Assembly (NCBI GenBank): GCA_019614645.1
Contig: JABWDB010000012.1
Span: forward strand, 7,688,001-7,752,000
DNA: 64,000 bases
Reading direction: 5' to 3'
From: Stratiolaelaps scimitus
Taxonomy: Eukaryota; Arthropoda; Arachnida; Mesostigmata; Laelapidae
Shown: positions 1 to 13,500 of the stretch, one piece after another
Layout: each line of letters starts with the position of its first letter
Numbering within the stretch: the stretch's first letter is position 1
Translations under genes and position numbers: made by a program
The notes under the pieces: model-generated
What the model saw: the letters and a program-made list of their open reading frames with translations, nothing else
Database searches by the model: none
Told to the model about the DNA's origin: nothing

Positions 1-27
1 GCGGCTTAACGGCACAGAGCCTGTTCC
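1..27 (+). pseudogene. Scrap of exon 25 from an upstream gene copy
   Basis: The first 27 bases match the middle of exon 25 of genes 1-3 (the stretch encoding APRLNGTDEPV, about 16471-16500 in gene 1) with a 3-base deletion. The match then stops and a dispersed repeat begins. This shows that the array continues to the left of the window and that the preceding copy is broken here. I cannot tell whether that copy is intact upstream. Confidence 0.6.
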
Positions 28-29
28 AT

Positions 30-72
30 GCAACACACTTGCTTTAAGCACGCTAATTTAATCAAAGTGATA
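30..72. repeat. Short dispersed repeat (unit 0 and intron 16 of gene 3)
   Basis: The segment around 32-52, followed by a near-copy of TTTAATCAAAGTGAT, recurs at about 52534-52575 inside intron 16 of gene 3. It is non-coding and belongs to no family I recognise. The bases from here to 480 hold nothing else I can support. Confidence 0.45.
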
Positions 73-479
73 TTTGATAACTCTTATAAGCCCAATAATG
101 AAGTCGGCAACAACAGTCAGCTACATTTGCGCTCAACAAACGGTGGCCCATGAGGACCGAGTGCAAGCCAAGGCAAGTTTTCACACTAAGAGCTTTTTAG
201 ACGCAACAATTTTAATATATGCTATTGGAGCCGTAATACACGCTATTGCCGGCACCAGACTTGTCCTCCAATAGTTCCTCGTTAAAGGATTTAGAATGTA
301 CTCATTCCAATTACGAAACCTCATAAGAGTCCCGCATTGTTATTTTTTGTTACTTTTTTTGAGGAAATAGGAGTACATTTTGATCCCGGGACCGACTGCG
401 GAAGTCATAATTTCGGGATCTTTCGGATCACATGCTATCACCAAGCTCGCTAATGGGCGGCGAGGTCCTTGGCTTCTAT

Positions 480-1075
480 CACCTCTGCGGCGAAGTTTTT
501 TGTTTTTTCCAGCTGACCCTCAGCTGTAACCAGTTGTAAAGGATGGCCGATCTCTAAGGAGGGCTGCAGCTATTTCTATGACTGTTTCTCCGGTGGTGTA
601 CCAGACTTTTCTTGCGAGTGCCAGTCTCTCTTCCGTGAACGCGGCGTACCTACCAAACGTATGTAGCTCACTTTCCCGATTCTGTGTCTGTACTTAAGGT
701 TCCATGCCCTTAAGGAGTTGCGCGAGTGGGTACGTAAGGTCCCCGTATCGGGTGGAGTACCAAGATCTCAGGTCTGGAAGGAGAGTCTTCGTCCAGTACC
801 CTGGGTCCCCTTGCTCGACTGCCAACCACTCTTTATTCCATGCGTCCAGGCTCTCCTCTTCCGTCTGCTGCTGTGCTGCGCCGTTGTGTCTTGTTGCCAC
901 CTCCTTCATGCGGATATGCCAGGGGATCTGCCTTGCCAGGACCTGTGCAGCTGCTGCCGACGTTGTCCCGTTTGCCCGGCAGACTCTTTGCGCTATCGGT
1001 CGCTGTGTCTTGTTAAGCAGTTGTTTGATTCTGACCTTTGAAGCTGCTGTCTCCCATAATGGAGCCGCGTAAAGT
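480..1075 (-). mobile_element. R1-like non-LTR retrotransposon, ORF2 C-terminal fragment
   Basis: Read on the minus strand, about 1075 to 900 encodes the ALYAAPLWETAASK region and the RPIAQRVCRA motif seen at the end of reverse transcriptase ORF2 in R1/LOA-type elements. It is followed by WTKTLLPDLRSWYSTRYGDL and LAQLLKG, which in the family precede a Cys/His motif. Further downstream (about 620-500) ERLALARKVWY-like residues and a CAGCTGACCCTCAGCTG insert are visible. The frame is interrupted by stops, so this is a dead fragment. R1-type elements are known chiefly from arthropods. Confidence 0.7.
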
Positions 1076-1230
1076 GCTATGCTCTCCCCTCGCTAGCAGT
1101 TTAGAATCCGACGCCCCTTTCGTCTCTGGGAGGAGGCGAGAGGGGTCACTTAAAGCCTTTTTCCATCGCGTATTTGGCGTGCATCGCGTATCACCCATTA
1201 TGACGTCACATCGATATATATGCTGATGAT

Positions 1231-1345
1231 ATATGGATCGACAGGTGTGTTCCTGAACGGACTTCTCACGGGCCGCCACCCGTAGGTTCGATCCCCACCG
1301 TTTCAAATTTGCAAAAAGGGGGTCGTCTTACGGAGCAATGCCGAA
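1231..1345 (+). mobile_element. tRNA-like SINE fragment in the 3' flank of unit 0
   Basis: A pol III B-box-like motif (GGTTCGATCCCC) lies at about 1284-1295, followed by the family tail CAATGCCGAAAGCAG. The stretch before it (GACAGGTGTGTTCCT...ACGGGCCGCC) recurs after genes 1, 2 and 3 (18930, 39800, 60270). It therefore marks the same place in each unit and was present before the duplications. Confidence 0.6.
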
Positions 1346-1516
1346 AGCAGTTGGCTGAGAATATTCCCGGGTAATCGACTTTTACTTACCCTTCAGCTTC
1401 TTCCAAACGAATGCACCACCTTGTAGCGTTGTTCGACAGGAGGTCGATTTCATCGTCTCCCAAATTGTTATTATTGATATTAATAATTCGTAACTACAAT
1501 TAAATAATAATAACAA

Positions 1517-1596
1517 TTCATTACATATATAAATACTCATCAATACCCTTTCCGCATTATCTGACAGGGTATTGATGAGTGTTTATATGTAATGAA
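1517..1596. repeat. Long inverted repeat (hairpin)
   Basis: The left arm at 1517-1549 and right arm at 1566-1596 are reverse complements over about 31 bases, with one mismatch and one 2-base indel. The loop is about 16 bases. It is non-coding, in the debris between units 0 and 1. The sequence before the arm (CACCTTGTAGCGTT, CCCAAATTGTTATT) is also found at 19400, 39945 and partly near 60540. Confidence 0.7.
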
Positions 1597-1984
1597 CCCC
1601 GTTGTTCACCTGTTTTGCTCGAAGGGGTTTTCTAAAAACCCCTTCCGTGTTGTCGTGAAAAAAAGCTTGCGAGAAGGGTAGGTAACGGCAATTTTCCTGG
1701 CAGACTCTCAGCCAAGGGCGAACTCTCCTACGCGAGCAGCTAAATAACGTAGGTAACGTGTCATGAATACAATACCTCGCATTCAATACCATTCAATACC
1801 TCGCAAACCTTGGAGCTTGAGCGAAAAGCAACGGCTGCTTGAATGACCAGGTGCTGGTTTGGCGGCTGTCGTAGCGCTGACCCGTAAAGAATACTGGTCA
1901 TTTGACCGTTATTACCATGTCATGTCATACCTCATCAGCCTTGTTGGTTTTCTTGACAACTATCAACTCTTGATCATTTTGTGC

Positions 1985-2115
1985 TACCTACCCTTCGCGG
2001 GAGGGGCATAGGTGCACGGGTTCGATCCCCACCGCTGCACATTTGTATTTAAAAGGGGTTCGTCTTATGAAGCAATGCCGAAAGCAGATTCGAATGTTGG
2101 CTGAGAGTCTACCCG
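1985..2115 (+). mobile_element. tRNA-like SINE at the start of unit 1
   Basis: The B-box sequence GGGTTCGATCCCC (about 2018-2030) is followed by ACCGCTGCACATTTG, AAAGGGGTTCGTCTTATGAAGCAATGCCGAAAGCAG-type tail sequence and TTGGCTGAGAGT. The same element with the same neighbours opens unit 2 (22540), unit 3 (42020, truncated) and unit 4 (63505), with an extra copy at 61810. No clear A box is left, so this copy is probably inert. Confidence 0.6.
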
Positions 2116-2371
2116 GAACCTATCCTTCTCGGAAGCTTCGAAGAGCCGGTTTTCATTTACTGCTTCGTTTTTGTATAATTCTGGTATCGGCTTCTTCAAG
2201 CTAAACATTTTCATATAATTTTCGGTTCTGGAATGAATTTCGCAGATTGTCCTCCGATACATTCGACTATAGGATTGTACTAGACTTGGTAGAAACGTAT
2301 CCATCGATGTTTAAGGTTCAGCGTTCAATTTGGTAAATTCGATTTTATACCACATTTCGAATCGATAATGA

Positions 2372-2494
2372 TATAAAAAATCTAATCCAAGTGTTTATAC
2401 TGCTTCGCAGTACGGCGCCGAAGCTGCCGCCGTATTGCTTAGGACTAATAGTAGGATTTACTTGACCGCAAGGAATATCGTCGTTACCGAAGAC
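2372..2494 (+). promoter_or_regulatory. Putative promoter and 5' UTR of gene 1
   Basis: TATAAAAAA at 2372-2380 is followed about 30-40 bases later by a conserved GCAGTACGGCGCCG block, a plausible start-site region. A short 5' UTR then leads to the ATG at 2495. The TATA block and downstream block occur at the same spacing before genes 2 and 3 and at the start of unit 4. The start site itself is inferred. Confidence 0.5.
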
Positions 2495-4538
2495 ATGAAG
2501 CGGGCATGGATACCAAGAAGGGTTATTTGTTCTCTAGTGCTGGGAGTGGTCTTCCTTCAACTGTCCCCCTGCGCTTTGGCCGGTTTGTTGATCCTTTGTT
2601 GACTATAGGACATGCATCTCGACGTAATATACACTTCACCTAATAGAGCACGATAGCACATTCATAATAGAAGAAATAAAGCCATACCGAGGAGCATCAA
2701 ACGCGTTCAGTATGCATTTATTGCTTGTCGTCGATGATGCGGGTTGATAATTGCGAGGAGCCCAGCCATAGACAGAAGGAGGCCGAAGGTCCTGGTGGCT
2801 CAGGCTGATTGTCTTTCAGGCACTTACACTCAGGGATAGATAATCAGCCTGAGTTTTTTCTTTTCCTTTGTCAAGGAAAGGAACTACATTTGATCGTATT
2901 TGAAACTGTGTCGTTTCGTCGGGACCTTCGGGGCCTACATTCCCATCACTGACGGGCGGCAACGTCCTTGGGTTGGATCACCTGCGCGGCGAATTTCTAA
3001 GGATGCGGCCCCTAAGGAGGGCTGCAGCCCTCCTTAGGGACCGGGCCCTTCTTGGATCGTGGATCTCTTCGGGATTGTGTTGTGAGTGCTAGTGTCTCAT
3101 CCGCAACGCGGCACACCTATTAAGGTGTGTCGGGCGTCATCCCCCTGCGAGTTTCCCGATGCTGTGCCTGTATTTCTCGAACGTTCCATAATGTATTAGC
3201 TTCATTCATGACAGTGCGCGCATCGTTGCCGCGAGCTCGTTTTGCTTGTGTATAATTTATGACCTCAATTCTGCCCCAATAGCAGCTCTTAGTCATGTGA
3301 ATACAATTTTACTTGTTCCAGCACAGGTTGAATACCAGGGTCCCAAGTCTGGGATTAAGGTTCTCGTCCAGATCATCCACTCCCATGGTTTATGAGCGAG
3401 TTCAAGAAACCAGTCGGGCTTGAGACCCGAAATGGCGATTAATTGGTACATTGGTTTCGGGTACCAATTAATAACAGTGTGTTCCAAAACAAAAAAAAAG
3501 TTATTCTGTATAAGTCTGGTGATAAGTAGTGGATAGGTGCCGTTCCATTATTTTCTTGACTGATTGCCGTTTTTAGTCGTCGTCTTGATGATTCTGATGT
3601 CTATCCCTTTTTCGGTTGCGAACGACGAGAGGTCCCATGCTGCAGGTGACCAATTGAGGTTTACCTGTAGGGCCATAATGCCTATGGTTGGCTTGGGATC
3701 TGCGGATGTCCCTGGCCAGCTTCTGTCCTTGACCGAGCACTGTATCGAGGTGGCAGCGTACCCCTCCACCGTGCAGACGTATAATTTCTGATGGATTATT
3801 GCCGGGTGTCCTGATGGTCTGTCTCTGGAGCACAATGGGCTGGTCCGGCGTTTGGCCTCGGTATTGTCGTGCCAGATGGTTGTAGCTTAGGCACTGAGGG
3901 TACAAGTCCCAGTCCGGGCCTATCAGAGGTTGCCGAGATACGCACTGGTCAGATGTACGCTTTATTTTACTTTTTGCGCTTTCAAAATGAAATTTCGTTC
4001 TGTTTTATGGTTTGTTGCAGCCTGCGATGGTGACTCATTCGATTTGCCACATTGTGTTGCTGAAGATCAGTTTTCGGACGCGTCCGTTAGAAGGAGTTAT
4101 ACCGCAGTTCGTAAGTAACACATCTCGCACAAAACACAACAAATGGAAAGGAAACATCACAGCAATGGATCTACGCGTTCGAATCTACATATAAATAACA
4201 ATGTCTTAGCATGCTGCGCACTATTGCTAACCTATTGTTTACATGCTAACCTATTGTTTATGGGATTCAGACTGCGCGAAGTTGGGTTCACGCTTATTTC
4301 TGCATTATACTCATTAGTAATCCTAGCCCTCCCTTGTAATCGGTAAACTGGTTCCAAGGTGCTTACGTGATAGGAATTTTCTATTGTCTAAGAGGACCCT
4401 GGGCACCACTGCGGGCAGTATTATGTTGATTCCACTCTCATTCTCACAAAATCGTGGAGACTAGTGATGCAGGCGAGCAATACCTATTAGTAACTATAGA
4501 GGAAATCATCGATAGCTAGTATTTCCAGCCGATATTTG

Positions 4539-4582
<44 letters not shown>

Positions 4583-7500
4583 TGATATAGAGCAGGTGTA
4601 CACAGTGGTTACGGCTTACTGGTCAAACTTTCGAAATGGCTTATCAAGTAGCAAGTAATAACTAACAACACGCGTTGGAAGGTGATAGATATCATAAAAA
4701 TATGAATCTCGTTGATGAAAGATGCATATTTCATCGTTCGTCAACCAGATATGATTGTAGGTTTCAACTTGTTCCAGCGCACCAAAGACCATTGCAAGTG
4801 ACTAGCGCAGAAGGTGAATCTATGGACACCGTGTTGGTGAAATTTCCATCTGCCGAATGGTGCCACGAAAGTTTCCCGTACCATCTGTCGTATACAACTG
4901 TCCAGGACCCAATTGCTGATCGACGACAGCTGAAGCTACCACCAGGCAAAGATGAAATTGTTTTGAATTTAGATTTGGGATTGACGTACATCCTCGAGGG
5001 TCACATCTATTGTGGTGAATTAGTCGAAAGATTAAATGCCACGGTTTCAACCACAGGTAAGTAGAAAATGCCTATTGACCTTCGCCTGCTAAACAATGGA
5101 ATAGGTTAGGCTCACAATAAGTGTATAATGCACCTCGAAAGGCAGAAGGACCGCGACTGGGCTTTAGCCCCTTCAATAGACAATAGCTCCTGCAGGTCTT
5201 ATTAAAGCGTCGATATTAGGCGTAGGTACCTAATCAAGCATTACTCGGAGGGTCCAAGTCAGCAACATGCGTTCTGAGGGAGTGTTCTAGAGGGAACCGT
5301 GTGCCTGCCTTAACCTGCAGTTGACAGGTAAGGCGTCTTGAATGAATGTTGTCAAATTGACCCGAATAAATTGGGTCAGTTTGTCAAGGCATTCATTCAA
5401 ATTGCTGGATCTCGTTTCTCCTCTTCCGAAAGCAAAATACCCGTTATATATCCCACTCGCGGGTGGGTCTTTGGTGAGTTTCATCGAAGTGAGCGCCAAT
5501 TTATTACCCCCACATCGTGCCTCTACACTAATTTGGAGCATACAATTACTTCGGTTTGTCAGTTCTCGCCGTACGCTATGAAAAACACTGCCTTCATTTT
5601 CTTCCATTAATGAGCTATTCTGTATTCTATTGGGAACATGACTGGATTCCTTCCTGTATCGCATATTCGGGGAGGAATCCAGTCATCATCTGTGCACTGA
5701 CTTATGAGGGTGTACCTAGTAGGACTCGCTCCTCAAACTGGCCTGGCAAGCTCAAAACAAGTTGCTATCCAACGACCCTTTTTTTTGTCAGTCGTAAAAG
5801 CAATCGAGAGTTTGGGGGTGGTGCGATCAGATCCAGTGAAGGTGCAGATCGCTGCAGATCCGCAATATGCCCGATTAATTTCTCACTACGTTGTAACATG
5901 GGTCGGCGAAGACGGTTACTCTTACTCCATGACGCGTCCATTCCCGTATAAGGGTCTGATAACGGTATGTAACGGCTATTTAATACAAATGTCGTTTAAA
6001 ATATTCTTCGTATTTCAATTCTATCATAGTTTTGATTATCCTTTACTTCAGACTCAAACCGCTTGAATGGGTTTTCACAACTTTGCCAGAGCTTGCTGTC
6101 TGTTTCATTATTATAACAGAACGAGGACTTGTATACATCAGCCAGTTGAAACACAAATCCATCCGTGTTTTGCAGGTAGCTGTTCTACCCGGTGTAAGTC
6201 CTGGAGCGGCATACTCGATTATAGCACTTCCTATAATCAAACCGACTTCGGGAAATGTGTTTGAGGGATTGCCGTATTCGGCGAAATTCATTGCACCGGA
6301 TTGTAAAGACTGCCCGGAAAGCGGTATGCATTAGTCCCTTCTGAGTGTGTAGTCCCTTCAAGATGGAACATACTCGCAGTATGAGCAATTGAATCGCCAT
6401 CCGTACCTCGTTGAAATACGTATTAACGCGGAAGACGTGCAATGAAGAAGATGGACGAAATTAACGTCAGCTAATTAAATCTTCATCATTGCGCGCTTCG
6501 CTTTACCTTGTTCAATATATATACCTCGTATGGGGACTATACACCCGAGTACCTCATACACCTCCCTTAGCCTAGAACTAGAAAAAACACGTATACAATG
6601 TGTTTGTTTTTCCCGCTACAAGTCATCCTATCGGGGCATGCTTCCTTATTGTTTTGACGAATGCCTGTAACAACAAGCATTCGTCTTATTGTTTCCACCG
6701 GATAAGTGAGTTCTAGTTATTCAATAGAACTATGGGTGCCGTCGAAAAGTCGATATGGGTTAAAGATCCGGCACGGTGAGTAAACCACGTTTGCGGATCG
6801 AAGACGGATGTTATCAAACAATTCGAGGCAATATCGGTGATTCGGTTCTCAATAGTACATAAAATATTCATTACCGTACACGGTTACTATTCAACGCGTG
6901 TATTATCCCGCCGGGAGTTCTAGGCTAAGGAAGTTGTATGAGGTACTAAATATATGTATTTAGTATTTTGGTCACTTGTATATCGGTCACACCAGACTGC
7001 CATAGAATCGGGCACGACACGCCGCCTTCCTCCGGCATTAATTGTTTTTCAAAATAATAATAATTATCTTCATTGCTATTTCTTTCACAGCTACGAAAGT
7101 TATCAAAGCACTTCACGTCAAGCCCACAGCAGGAGCAACGCACACGGTCGATTTCACGATCGACCGATATGAGCAAGCGGCGAAGTTCGTCGATTTTGAC
7201 ATTGTTTATTGTCACCCCATAATCTGCTTCAATAAGTCTGTAGATGTTAAAGAATCCGGCACGGTGAGTAAACCACGTTCGCGGATCGACGACGGGTGTT
7301 ATCAAACATTCGAGGCGTTATCGGAGATTTATACTCTGCAGTTTCCTGCAGTACCCTTCGACTCCTAGACTACGTCGTCGTCGTCCTGTCTCTCTCTCTT
7401 CCTGGCCTTCTCAGATGTTATATCGGGGTATTCCGCTCCAGATATGTTGAATGTACGAATATACGTCACGTATTACGTGACGTGTACTCGTACATTTGGA

Positions 7501-10500
7501 GCGTTGCTTTGTTGCGACTGCTACACGCTTTAATTGCTGTGTGCCTCGACAGAGTTTGCAGCTCGGCTCTTTCGATCATATCGACTACGAGGTGACGTAC
7601 AACGTCACACTGCTTCCCCGTATGCGCCACGGGCCCGAGATCATCTGGGGGGCGGAGTATTCTACCGTTTTCAAGATTACAGGATGCAAAAATTGTTCAG
7701 GTATGCTACCGGTACTGGCAATACGGACATTACAGGATTACAGAAATTTAAAGGTACCGAGTGCTTTCCCCGGAGATAATAGGGGAATCCTCCTGTTTTT
7801 TTCGTTCATATGAAAGTTTTATTACTGGTCTTTTCAGTGTTATACAGAGGTCTTACCATGCGTCTGGTGAATCCTTTGGATGATTTCGTCGATATCATGG
7901 TAGATCTACCTATCGCGAAGTGCACAAACCCGAAGTATACCTTTTCATACGAAAGCTTCCCAGAGGACCCCTTTGCGATAGTAGCGGATTTCGGTGCGTC
8001 TCATGGCACCCAACGAAAGTTTAACCGTACTCACATTAAGCCTCACCAAAGGAACGTTACATTGAAAGGCTTTTTATATTGGGAGGATATAGGCATGAAA
8101 CTGGTCGTGGATTGCGGAGGATTCCCCGACATTTACTATGGGCGGATAAATACTGGACCTGGAAGTGAGTCGCAAACGTTGCTGCTATTTCTTGGTTCAA
8201 TTTCGTTACTTTTTGCAGGAATCACGATATCTATGCGTACTTCCTACGCGAAGTACTGTGCGCAATAACTATGCGTACTAAGAGCCGTGTCCTGGAAAAA
8301 GCAGCAGGACAATCGGTACTAATCGCATTTCTTCTGGGTAATGCTGTGCTAATATACAGTGGAGGGCCAATGTATATTGGTAGTGCATAATACTTGCACA
8401 GTGTTTAGTGAATAAATTAAGGGTAAGACAATATACTGTCAAAATCTATGGAAATATTACCGCAGAGTCATCAGCCTTCTCAGGCAAAGCTTTGACGAAG
8501 CCGACAAGAATATCTGATATGAGCATTTCAGGTTGCAAGTCTAATCTAATATTCCTGTCTTTTTTTACAGTACTTCCCTCAATTTCCCATACGGAACTGG
8601 AGTTCAACGGCAATTCGGCAGTGATCAATGTTTTCACTGATATCCGATTTAAGGCGAGACAACGCCATCCAACCCATATCCTTGTTCAAGTTAGACCTCC
8701 CCCTACGGATTCTGGCAGAACGAAATCGTTGTATTTCGGGTACACCGGCATTCTAACGGTAGGTGAAGAAGCCTAATAGGGAAATCAGGCATTCTTCCTA
8801 AAGCATCGTTTGCCCAGTGAATGTATTTGTGCAGCAACTTTCACGGATATAGTTCGATCTGAATTGCGTCGGAGATCCAATTGAGGAAGGACATGATATA
8901 GTTGACCATATTTTCAGGATGTTTAAATTGCCCCCCTCTAGATGGAAACGCAATTGCAATATCCTGAAATGCTGTCTCACCTGAAGTCTTGTCCATACTT
9001 GACTACTTGATCTATTTGATTTTCATTCTTGAGTCTCATTGTGTCTTTACTTCACTGGCTGATAAAAACGGAAGGCATTATAATCCTCCCGAAATAGACT
9101 ACTACTACTAGTAGTCTATTCCTTCATTTGGTTTTTCTCGATAACGTCAGAACTGCAACCACTTCTATTACAGAGGGTTGAGATCCCGGATGGCGTACGA
9201 GCAGGAGACAAACTTATCGTGTTCCTTGTTATTCGTGAAGCAGGTCCCGATGGGCACGGAAATTATTTCGATGCGTATGCCGGGCGAGCCCATACTATCT
9301 TCGTAACCAAAAAAGAGGGTATACATAATAGATACACAATATATACATATCGACACAATATATACATATCGGCGTCCCTCCATATATAATGGAGGAACGC
9401 CGAACGACTGTTTTGGGTTTCCTTGCCTGTTCGTGGCTGATGATACAACTTGGGGCTCCTCGGTAGGCAGAGGGAAACACTGGCCGACGCCGTACTTGCT
9501 TCTGCTAACGTCCGTTTTCTTATGCAGAGACTGATCTCATTGTCCGACCGTCTGCGTTCTACGTCGCGGTCTCCTGGAGGCGCCTGGACCGAAGCTTTAA
9601 TATAACCGTTTGCCCTAAATCCTGGGACTATTCAGAGCCCAAAAGGGGGTGTCAAACGGGAGTCCGCCTGACAGGGTCATCGGTATGTTCTTAACGGAAT
9701 CTTACACAAGCATCCACATACCCAAACTTGGATCTGTAGATGCTTGCTCGCCTCCGATGTTTGAGGTCATAAATATGATCTGTCGGATGTGATCCTACTT
9801 TTTTTTGGCTTTGTACTTTTTTGATTCAATCGGAAGTACCACGATCTTTATGCATGTGGTCGAATCCCAATCCGCACTTAACGCAAGCGCCGTTACATCG
9901 TGTTATTCGCTGAGTTTATTCGTGCATGTTTGCTTCTACCATGGTCCACACCTCTGGACTGTACACTGGAGCCATAAACCATAAACCTGTACATGGTCGA
10001 GTCCAGCTATTAATTAGCGTTAATAAATCGCACTTGTGAATCGCACTCGTATGCGTTAATTAATAAGGAACGATTTTATCACAGGATGAGATTGAGATTC
10101 CCCTCCTATTTCCTGGTCTCGAATACGATCTGCTCGCTTACTACGACAGCGATGAAGGGCGCATCGAACAACTGGCAACATTCACTACACTTGAATGTCT
10201 TCAGGATTGTCAAGGTATGGGCCCCTACAACTTTACTCGATAGGCGCGCGCATGATGTCAACACGTAACCACAGGGCTCCTCCTTGGGAAATTTGAAATC
10301 TCCACTGGCTGCCGCTCCAGTGTTTCTAGGCTAACCTCTCACCCGCCGGGTTCACTCGGCTCTCGCTATAGACATGGACGAGTGGATCACGTCTTTAGCG
10401 CGTGCCACATTTATGTACCACACAACCGAATGTTAATTCATCGCTTCGTTTTCTGTAGAACTATCAGACAGTCGACTGAGCGTTATCGTTTTGGCGAATG

Positions 10501-13500
10501 GCTTCCAAGATACCGTGGATATCGCCATCGCTTTGGATCGGATCTCCGGGTTTGAAGGATTTATTTGTGCCAAAAATGAACTTACCTTGAAATACAGCTA
10601 CAAGTACTTCGTTGCAAATGCGATGCCTCATATAGTAACAGGACTCGATCCTTGGACGATCTATACGATCAAGATTCGCGTCGATCACTCGCAGACCTTC
10701 CTACGAGAGGAAGTGTACACAGGGGGCGCAGGTATGTAATAGACCATAAGTTAAGCCCATACAAGATGCTATAATCAGCAGTATGTAATAGACCATAAGT
10801 TAAGCCAATACAAGATGCTATAATCAGTTATTATAGCAGGGAGCCATGTAACCCGATGTGTTTGACATGCTTCCTGTTGACGTGACCACAATGCTGGAAT
10901 TACCCTTGTTTCGAGCTTTAATTTTGTATAATAATGTCTGAAATTTGCTGTGTATTGTGTGTATTCGCTATTCTTTCCGACGGCCGTCGCCGCCGAAGAG
11001 TTGTTCCAGGCACTACGCTTTTATGTTCTCCCGGGCAAGCGCTGGAATGACGATATTCAATATTTTGTCCATCTGCCGCATTGGCCCTGCAGCGACAGCT
11101 ACACCGTAAAATTTGCAGTAAGCACCTGTACAACAAGGTCTGGTGAGCATCAGTGTAGACAGCGAAAAGTTATCGCAACCGCGACTAAAACCTACAATGT
11201 GGTACGTACGCTCATTTTCCCTTATTTATAGTCAAGCAGAACCTATAGGAAACGGCAACAATCTTGCTCAAGGCTACACCACCAGATGTGAACCCACTTC
11301 GGGGATCATGTGGTGGGAGACTTGGCGTTTGATTTGGTCTCAGATACCCGGGCCGTGAGTTTCATCTCCTAGTCTTCTGTAAGTCTGTAGTTCGACCCGT
11401 CATTCTGGAAAGCTATGTTTGGATATTCCGCCATCGAAAACAGCATGGGCTACGTTCAGATTTGCTTTGCGCGTTTCGGAATTCGTTGCTCTAGGTAGGT
11501 GCATGCTACAAATGAGGCGGGCCACCAATTTATAATTTCGCATTGCAGATTGATGGGTTACCGTATCGTAAGCTCCAGTTTAGGCGTCATCTAGACGGCT
11601 CTCGTAGTTGGAATAAGTATGTGGTTACGCCGTACATCGATATTGGAACGACTTCCATCGAGGGACCGACAAGTATTCGATTCGCTCAGTTCCGTAAGTT
11701 CGCCACAAAGTCTCCGTCATCAATAATAGATGGCCGAGAAACTCACGATCATCGCCATTGCTCAGCAACTTACGGCGTGTTGTAGTAATTGAGATTAACA
11801 CGATTCGGTTACTTAGTTCCCTACGAGTTCAAATGGTAGGGTGAGCCATACAACAAGCCGATGTGCTCTCCTGACTAGTGCTTTTATAGTACAAAAAGTT
11901 ACGGGAAATCGAGAAGAATACGTAAAACAAGGGAAATCGAGAAGAATACGTAAAACAAGGATCCCCAAGTGCAATCATTGCTATGCTGTAGTCTTTTTGT
12001 TCTAGCGCATGAATACATCACCCACATTCGCGGAATACTAGAAACCCGCCTTCGGTAAAATCATAACCGAGCTGCATGCAAATACTCCGTTTGTTTCACT
12101 TACGTGGACTGTTTCTCTCTTTCTGTCTTTCAGCTGAAGCTAAGGCCCCTATACAACGTAAGTGTAACGCAAATTAATAATTATTAATTTTTCTATATAA
12201 TTTTTCCGAACCTGTGCTCTCGGACCTAATAAAATATTTTAGGATCACTTAGTCCTTAAATCGATGAAAAACATAGTAATTTATGGAAATTGATGTGAGA
12301 ATGAAATTTTGTGAGCATTGGGTCGGTGCTGTTGAACATCGTCAACAGTTCCATAAAATGTAAATTATTATTAACGAACATATCGTTTTTGATCCTCCTG
12401 TAGCCCTGCACCTGGCGTTAGGAAATGGAACAGACGATTTTGTTGACATCAGGGTTCTACTCTGCCCAATCGATCAGTGTATCGAGCCAAAACGCCGTCT
12501 TCGCTTTAAGAATGCATTCGATGAAATGATGTATCCAATCGAGTTCGGTATAGAGACTCGCGTGGACCTTACCGAAGAGTCACCTGAACTGCTGCTCAGG
12601 GGTTTTCGGAGGAATGAGGACATTCGGGTCGAAGTACAAATGCTCTGCGCGGGTCTACTGCGCTACAGACAGATCGGATCTATCTTTACGGGACATGGAT
12701 GTGAGTATTGCCATCGCACCACCAAGCATCTTGGGCAGGCGTTGATAATGACTGTAATGGAGCATTTTAACCGACTTTCTCCGCTCTATAGCTCTAGGAT
12801 GATTTGATTCACGAGTGTCTAGAGGAACACTGATTTAAATCATATCAGGTGATTGAACATATGCCATATGTTCTCGTGGCTAGATCATCATTGAGAATCT
12901 TCGCCCAAAACTGTTGCAATCAAAACAAGAATGACTAAAAACACTTACGCGCAGTGTTTTTGGTGTATAACTTGGTACGTTCATTAGAAGGTTCTGCTCC
13001 GGTAACTATTTGCTCAGGATCGGTTCATTAATGATTTAGACATTCTGGGTTATCTCGACAGCGCCACACCCGATTACCGCTGTTGCGGTAGATCCGTCGT
13101 TTTTTTCTGCCGTTGTCAAGATCTTTATCGATGAACGGTGGACATTGCCTCGTGCTTCACCGGTCGAGTATTTCCTACAGTGGTGCCGTCCTACTCCGAC
13201 ACTCATATGCAAGAACAAGACAAGCCCATTTGACGGAAACACAACGGTGGGTGTGGTACTATTGCTAAGCTGGGGGAAGAAGTGACGAGTGATGCGTGTG
13301 TTAGTTCAGCTTGTCTACATTGGCGATCCAATCGAAGAGTTCATGGTGTAGGATTGTCTCAGATCGTATACATGTTCGCTGTGTCATATATATATATGAC
13401 ACACATATAAATCTCTGCCAAGGTGCCTATAAAGATAACCCCCTGCAATACGTAGAGAGGGTCTGGAAACAACAGCTGGAATCGTCTAGCTATATCCGTG

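Noticed and set aside
3987..4110. ATG at 3987 (MKFRSVLWFVAA) as the start of gene 1
   Set aside because: The same ATG is out of frame with exon 2 in genes 2 and 3, whereas the upstream signal-peptide exon is conserved in all three copies and joins in phase.
4764..5050. Minus-strand frames opposite exon 4 (also 25465-25751, 44715-45086)
   Set aside because: They are shadows of a conserved coding exon; they include intron sequence and have no independent signals.
7496..7813. Open frame running through exon 8 into the intron of gene 1 as a separate gene
   Set aside because: Exon 8 has clear acceptor and donor signals conserved in three copies; the rest of the frame is intron read-through.
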